Shown here: piece by piece, positions 58,906-64,000 of the stretch | Layout of the letters: each line of letters starts with the position of its first letter | How positions within the stretch are numbered: position 1 is the first letter of the stretch | Assembly: GCA_013368315.1 (NCBI GenBank) | Contig: JAACJM010000014.1 | Span: forward strand, 806,001 to 870,000 | Length of the DNA: 64,000 bases | Origin: Tetrapyrgos nigripes | Lineage: Eukaryota > Basidiomycota > Agaricomycetes > Agaricales > Campanellaceae | Direction: 5' to 3' | Made by a program: the position numbers and the translations under genes | The notes under the pieces: generated by a model | The model's input: the letters and a program-made list of their open reading frames with translations, nothing else | Database searches by the model: none | What the model was told of the DNA's origin: nothing

Positions 58906-59546
58906 CAGCGAAATACTTCTCTCATCATTGCTGCCAATAAGCCGAAGCCAAGTCGAAGCCACCATCCACAATCCTCCACCTTCAATTCGGGATAGAGACC
59001 GACGCGTTCAGACGGCTGGGACATTCAGAAAATCAGCTCTAATTTTGCCGGAATGCGTTCCCGCTGTTGACAATGAAAAGCGGTTGACGGATAAAAAGCG
59101 TTTCGGCGCCTATGGACCCAAACGTCTTGGGCACGCGAATCGCATGCGTAAGCAGTACACGTATTCTGGGATGATGACCAATGGTGAGAGCGCTATCGCC
59201 TTAGAGTTACGCTGGGCTTGGCATGGTGATGTGTGCCTGTCAAGAGGCCGCAGTGATGAGCAAGTGGCATGCATTCCACCGGTCAAACAAGATTGTATGC
59301 TAGCACACTGAAGTAGGGATATGCGTACATCCCTCTTCCGGTTTAGGCAGTCTATGTGGCATTTCCCGGGGTATTTACAGTAGTTACACTTGTTTGTCTA
59401 GCGCTCAGCTCTATCCACATTGTTCCTATTGTGGCTATCTCACTCGGACAGCCTCAGGGCTGCTCCAACACACAGGAATTAGAGTCAGCGATTGCTATCT
59501 TTCTGGTAATTGGAAGGGCGGATGCCAATGGAAGTCGGGAAGCAAA
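58906..59546. other. Intergenic, upstream of UGT-E and left flank of the hAT-like element
   Basis: No supported gene. A 138-codon open frame at 58895-59311 (plus) starts at the TATA box of UGT-E and has no family resemblance, so it is most likely chance. Confidence 0.45.
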
Positions 59547-59554
59547 AGCAGGTC

Positions 59555-59954
59555 CAAGGGGGCTGGGGAAAAAATTTTAAGGATATAGGGTTGGAAAATT
59601 TTTTAAGCCCTTCAGCCGTTGAACCAACCAACCACCTCCTTCCATATATGGTAGCATATACCCGATTTGGACACATCTCCGGCAGGATATAACTTTGCCG
59701 AACTCCGGCAGCTTACTGAGACGCTCAAGAAATTGCCAGAACTATGTGTTCCAATGAGGGAAAGTCATGTTTCTGCAATTGTCTGAGTCTCTGAGGGATA
59801 TTTTCCATCACAATTGCCAGAAAATGGTTGACTTAGGTCAAATTTTGAGCCTGAACCACCTAAATTTTCTCCACAAGAAAAAAATTTTAAGGGTCCTGGG
59901 ACCGAACCAACCAACCAACCCTATATCACTCGGCTAAATTTCCCGGCCCCCTTG
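59555..59954. mobile_element. Non-autonomous hAT-like element (MITE), 400 bp
   Basis: The left end CAAGGGGGCTGGGG (59555) and the right end CCCGGCCCCCTTG (ending 59954) form inverted repeats. Over 40 bp, 29 positions match, with a perfect 12-bp block (GATATAGGGTTG and its complement) at the inner side. The element is flanked by an identical 8-bp target duplication, AGCAGGTC, at 59547-59554 and 59955-59962. An 8-bp duplication with ends starting CA(A)GGG fits the hAT superfamily. The interior has no coding capacity and shows subterminal AACCAACC tracts, typical of transposase-binding repeats. It would need a hAT transposase supplied from elsewhere. Confidence 0.85.
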
Positions 59955-59962
59955 AGCAGGTC

Positions 59963-60885
59963 GCGGACAAACAGAGTCTTCTACAAACAACCCAAACTGG
60001 GGAAGACCTGCCCCTAATCACGCGAGTTTTCCTTCAGACCTCAGGAAATTCTGGACCTCAGAACCTACACGATGATACCAGTAGTACTCAAACAAGGTTT
60101 TGAGTATGCTAAAATGCCGTGCTCTCTCATTCCCAAATGAAACCGCTCGGATCTTGAGTCTCTGCCTGGAACCAGCAGACTTATTACGAGCTTCTCTACT
60201 ACCGAGCGGTCGTCATCTCGTCAAGGTCTTCAAAGCTTGTTCTTCTACATAAACATCTCCATGAGACTTCATAAAATTGTGCCCAGGGCACCGGGATCTA
60301 TCCAAGAGCCGTCGATCATCGATAGCGCTAGAAAGACTTTGACTCAGTGCAGACATGCACAATGATACAGGCTCTATTCATCAGACAGACGTTTTATTGA
60401 CCAAAGACGGCTTCGCTAGCAGTTGTCGCGCAGTTTGTGCATGTCGTATATATAGACTGAGTATAATGCACAACTGTACGCGAGTACGGTACTGCCAGTG
60501 AGTCGCACGTAAACAAATCCGGATTGAGCGGATTTACAAGCTGCTGACTGATTTCCGTGACAACTTTGAGAGGTCCTAGATCATGATCTGAAGTACCTGA
60601 ATTGGTGCATCTTATTTTTCGGAGCCGAGGGATCTCCAAGATGTGCAGATCATTCGAAGGGTGTTCGTGAGAGTGCTAGAGTAGTCTGGAAGAGGCAGGG
60701 CCAACGTTTAGTGAAATGTTCTGAATTTGCTGAGGCTCCATATTGTTACTGACGAAGGCGATAGGATTTCCAGAGGAATCAATCGTCACATATAGAATCT
60801 CTATGTGTCTACCCGAACACCCAAATCAACCATTTCCTCTCCATTCCGCCGACAACCAACCCTTCAGACACCGCCCATAGCTAGA
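59963..60885. other. Intergenic, contains an unassigned minus-strand frame
   Basis: About 920 bp. An 81-codon frame at 60394-60639 (minus) begins MEIPRLRKIRCTN and could be the end of a decayed F-box/LRR gene, but nothing upstream supports that. No RNA gene was recognised. Confidence 0.4.
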
Positions 60886-62163
60886 TCACCTAGCCGTCGT
60901 CTGACTACTCCCCTTCTCTTGCAACCTATCAAACAACGGTGCGTCCGCTGCATGTGCAGCAGGAACATCCATATGCGAATTCGCTTCCTTCCGAAGTTCG
61001 CGGATATCGCCTTTAAAACCTATGTAGTAGATTCGGGTAAGGTCGCTCGGGGATTCCGACTGGCAGATAATAAAGTAGAAGTCAAAAGGGCGAGAAAAGA
61101 AAAAAAGTGCAGAACGAGACGAAGCAGAAACAGTCGGAGTCGACGAGGCACAACGCAGGGCCAAGGGAGATGACGAAGGGAGTGAGGCAATGACGGTATG
61201 ATAGGTGACGGGGTGAAGAAGAGGTGAGCATTGATGTGGGTAGCAACGGATGCGTGTACCACGGCAGGTCGAAAGGTGGTCATACGCAGGCAGCCAGTTG
61301 GAATGAACATTTTCATTTGAACAGCGCCAGGGCCAATGCAGGTAGGTTGGTGTCAACGCCAGCAAAGAAGTTTTCGCGAGGGATCGGGTGAAGGAGTAGA
61401 GTTGTAGAGTCCGGAATTCGGTTCAATTCGTTTTCATTTTTGAGCGTTGGGTTAGGAAGACATTGAAAAGAATATGAGTTCATATATGGATGTAGTTGGG
61501 TAATGTATGAAATGATAAATCGATATTAGCGGATGAACAAGGACAACAGACAGAGACGTACAAAAAAGAGCGACAAGGAGTTGATACTGGCAAACGCAGC
61601 AACACGGAGAGGATACTCGATCACTCGGGTCTCGCCTTCCAAGAGACTTATGTCGAGTTGCGGTTTAGTAGACTCGGCGTCAGCGAAATCGACAATATTG
61701 GGGTGGTTAGCGTATATGCGGAGGTGTTGAGGGCCTGCGTCGCCTCTGCCTGTGAACATTAGGGTTAGAAAGAGTCACTTAAACGTTCGTTCATAGCTTC
61801 AGATTACCTAGTTTGAGCAGAACGGACTTGAGCCGTACATTCTGTGAGAACGGGACGTGTATGATGACCTAGGAAAGCATAAGTAGCTCATTGAGAGAAT
61901 AGAGAGCTACAAGGTCGACCTGATCGTCCACTCCGGATTCTGCATACTTTTCAGTGTCTTCTCGCTGGTCCCAGGGCTTGATCACTTCCTTTGCGTCCTC
62001 GGGAACGGCTAAGTTGAGACCATGCACACTTCAACTCGAGTATTATGAGAGCGAATATGGCGACTCCAGAGGTAGTCGCTCACTTGTCTCTGTCTATAAC
62101 GCCATAGAGGTTTGATATGCCAGATCCCAGTATATCTGAAGCCACTGAATTTCCTGCGGACAT
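60886..62163 (-). CDS. PITH-domain protein (PITHD1/TXNL1 C-terminal domain type), 203 aa
   Basis: Five exons: 62163-62084, 62028-61920, 61868-61808, 61749-61562 and 61059-60886, giving 203 aa. The whole protein is a PITH domain: LYGVIDRDNVHGLNLA, VIIHVPFSQNVRLKSVLLK, LRIYANHPNIVDFADAESTK, and the closing block TRIYYIGFKGDI. PITH domains bind the 26S proteasome lid; stand-alone PITH proteins are conserved in eukaryotes. No thioredoxin domain precedes it, so it is the PITHD1 type. The fourth intron is 502 nt, about ten times the local norm. It shares a 93-bp divergent promoter with the uS5m gene. Confidence 0.93.
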
Positions 62164-62256
62164 GGGGGAACGCGTAACGAGTTGTTGTGGCTTGCTTGCC
62201 TACAGCTTCGGGACGTGTCGCCAGCTCGCGTCACGGCTTTTTCCTCAAAATTTTGG
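62164..62256. promoter_or_regulatory. 93-bp bidirectional promoter, PITH gene and uS5m gene
   Basis: Only 93 bp separate the ATGs of the divergent PITH-domain gene (62163, minus) and the mitochondrial ribosomal protein gene (62257, plus). Both 5' leaders and both core promoters must lie in or near this stretch. No TATA box is seen, in line with housekeeping genes. Confidence 0.75.
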
Positions 62257-64000
62257 ATGCAGCGTCTTGCGAGGCAGTTCTACGCATCTTCTCGCATTTT
62301 TTGCCGACAAAATGCGGTCGTAAACCGACATGTCTCTAGAAGACATTATGCTGTTGTTCCAAGTCTCTTTCAACTCCCAGAGGGTCTCGCAGAAGGTCGC
62401 TATGCTCAGTTCTACCGGCTCATACGGCCAGACTTGTCTGTATACGAGCTTGCTCGTGTCGCCGCTGCTCTAATCACAAACGCAAAGGATGATATCCAGG
62501 CCCAAAGGGTCTATCTATTACTTGAAAACAACTACCCGGATCTGGACCAGCAGAAGCTACTCGAGCAGGTCAACCGATTCGTGCAAAACCCACCTCCTGA
62601 CAACTTTGACTATTTGCTCTCAGCGCTCCCTACCGAGGAAAGCGGACGACCTGGGGAGTCTGGCCAAGGTGTGTATAAGTTTTTAACTTGATCCTTTTGC
62701 CCGCCTTGACGTTTACTCTCAAGGTTCTGAGAAAGCTTTCCGAATTCAAACACTGGAAGACTGCATGGACGTTCTGTCTAGCGAAGCATCAAAACGGCGC
62801 ATCCTTACCCTTCCGAAGGTGTATCAACGCCAATGGAAGACGATACTGGCCTCTATACCCAACTCGGAAGATGGATCAGTAAACCCCGTGCAGATGCACT
62901 ATCTCGCAGATTTCTTCCAGGGGCATGGAGTCAATGTTGTTTGTCCACTGACATTACCACAAGATGGTGCGTCTCAGTACTTCATACTGGTGTCACTGTT
63001 CTCATCCGTCACCATAGTTTCATCGCAACCAAGAAAGTCATTGGAAGATCTCCAGGAAGAAGTCGACAGCGGTGCTCTTGATCCCTTGGAGCTGGCAGCG
63101 AGGCGTGCACTAGCCGAGACTAGTGAGTACCTTTTTTTTTTTTCGTGTCAAGGTCACCTCTCATAACAAGTCTATTCGTCAAGATCCTGTCAATGAGGTA
63201 GTCGACGAAGTAGAAAAACAATTCCCCAATCTGATGTCTCCCGATCCACTCATGGACTCTCGTAATGTGGTCGACTTCCCTCCCACCAAAACCAACCCGT
63301 ACCACAACCGTGTCGTCGTCCGTAACCACTATTCCATGTTCCACGAAGCTCTCAAGCTTGACGGTTTCGACTTCGATAGCCCCGACTGGAAACCGCATAC
63401 TACCGATCTTGTCGAGGAAGAGGTGGCTGATGCGGAACTTGCAGATCTGGATACAAAGGCGTTTGGCAGAATGCTCATGTTCCCACTCCTCCAACGTTCT
63501 GTCATCCAACAAACGGGTAAAGGCAAAATCAGACATATTCAAGTCTTCGTTGTAGTTGGGAATGGTAAAGGTGCGGTCGGTATGGGGATGGGTACGGCGG
63601 CAGAATTTCCTGAAGCTAGCAGCAAGGCGCGGATAGCTGCGATGAAGAATCTGGATTATGTTGATAGATTTGAGGATAGGACTGTCTGGACGGAGATGGA
63701 GACTAAATTTGGTTCAACGAGGATTCATCTTCGACCGAGACCTGTCGGGTTTGGATTGAGATGTGGACCAGTTATGCATCAGATTTTGAAGGCGGCGGGT
63801 ATCAAGGACATTAGTGGAAAAGTCTGGGGGAGTAGGAACCCGATTATGATTATGCATGCGACGCTGAAGATGTTGCAGGGTGGACATAATCCACTTGGGA
63901 TGGGAGATGGGATTGGGGGCAGGGGAAAGAGGTTATTCAAAGGAACCGGGATGAAGACGGCGTATGACGTGGAGAGAGAGAGGGGAAGGAAGTTAATGGA
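62257..64000 (+). CDS. Mitochondrial ribosomal protein uS5m, 3' end cut by window edge
   Basis: Four exons: 62257-62668, 62724-62966, 63018-63122 and 63184 to the window edge. The first 30 residues (MQRLARQFYASSRIFCRQNA) are Arg/Ser-rich without acids, a mitochondrial targeting peptide. A fungal extension of about 300 residues follows. The S5 N-terminal RNA-binding domain (double-stranded RNA-binding-like fold) includes FVVVGNGKGAVGMGMGTAAE. The S5 C-terminal domain starts TKFGSTRIHLRPRPVGFGLR and runs to GGHNPLGMGDGIGGRGKRLF. uS5 lies at the mRNA entry channel of the small subunit and affects decoding accuracy. The reading frame is open to base 64000. Confidence 0.95.

Noticed and set aside
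60394..60639. 81-codon minus-strand frame near the hAT-like element
   Set aside because: Only a vague F-box/LRR flavour; no exons upstream and no start context.
61020..61316. Open frame inside the long PITH intron as an extra exon
   Set aside because: The exons on both sides join directly into a continuous PITH domain, and the frame adds no known motif.
1..64000. CRISPR arrays, bacterial operons, ribosome-binding sites, phage genes
   Set aside because: The sequence is eukaryotic, with spliced genes; no regularly spaced repeats or phage-type genes were seen.

Overview
The window looks like nuclear DNA of a mushroom-type basidiomycete (Agaricomycetes). Genes are broken by many short GT-AG introns of about 50-65 nt. 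Families present are typical of such genomes: coiled-coil F-box proteins, a class I sesquiterpene synthase, MYND-finger proteins and expanded UDP-glycosyltransferases (UGTs). Reading frames were rebuilt by joining exons across splice sites; where exon lists are given, all phases close on an open frame.

Layout. 0-7 kb: a secreted/single-pass membrane protein running off the left edge, a decayed kinase-like fragment, and an intact 509-aa auxin-efflux-carrier-like transporter. 7-24.3 kb: a UGT array with two loci on the minus strand (A intact, B dead), a small membrane-protein gene, the SWI3/RSC8 chromatin-remodelling subunit, UGT-C, then two plus-strand UGTs (B' intact, A' damaged at its start). 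A/B and B'/A' form an inverted, mirror-image duplication. 24.3-32.2 kb: an uncharacterised protein, an IlvD/Edd dehydratase of sugar-acid type and an importin-13-like karyopherin. 33.2-34.5 kb: a sesquiterpene synthase with complete metal-binding motifs. 35.6-36.5 kb: a dead AIF/AMID-like flavoprotein. 37.9-41 kb: a 1048-aa single-exon protein with a C-terminal membrane anchor. 41.5-43.5 kb: UGT-D. 44.5-53.4 kb: a MYND zinc-finger protein, an MFS transporter and two F-box proteins. 53.9-58.8 kb: an NmrA-like oxidoreductase, a small probable alpha-beta-barrel protein and UGT-E. 59.6-60.0 kb: a 400-bp non-autonomous hAT-like element with an 8-bp target duplication. 60.9-64 kb: a PITH-domain protein divergently paired with mitochondrial ribosomal protein uS5m, which runs off the right edge.

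How it may work together. Housekeeping genes (SWI3, importin, PITH, uS5m) are interspersed with a lineage-expanded set of seven UGT loci, a terpene synthase, an NmrA-like oxidoreductase and an MFS transporter. Several of the accessory genes carry TATA-like boxes 40-100 bp upstream of the start codon. This suggests a regulated secondary-metabolism or detoxification neighbourhood (inference). The strongest biological signal is the evolution of the UGT array: inverted duplication, a probable gene-conversion patch, paired intron differences, and pseudogenes beside intact copies.
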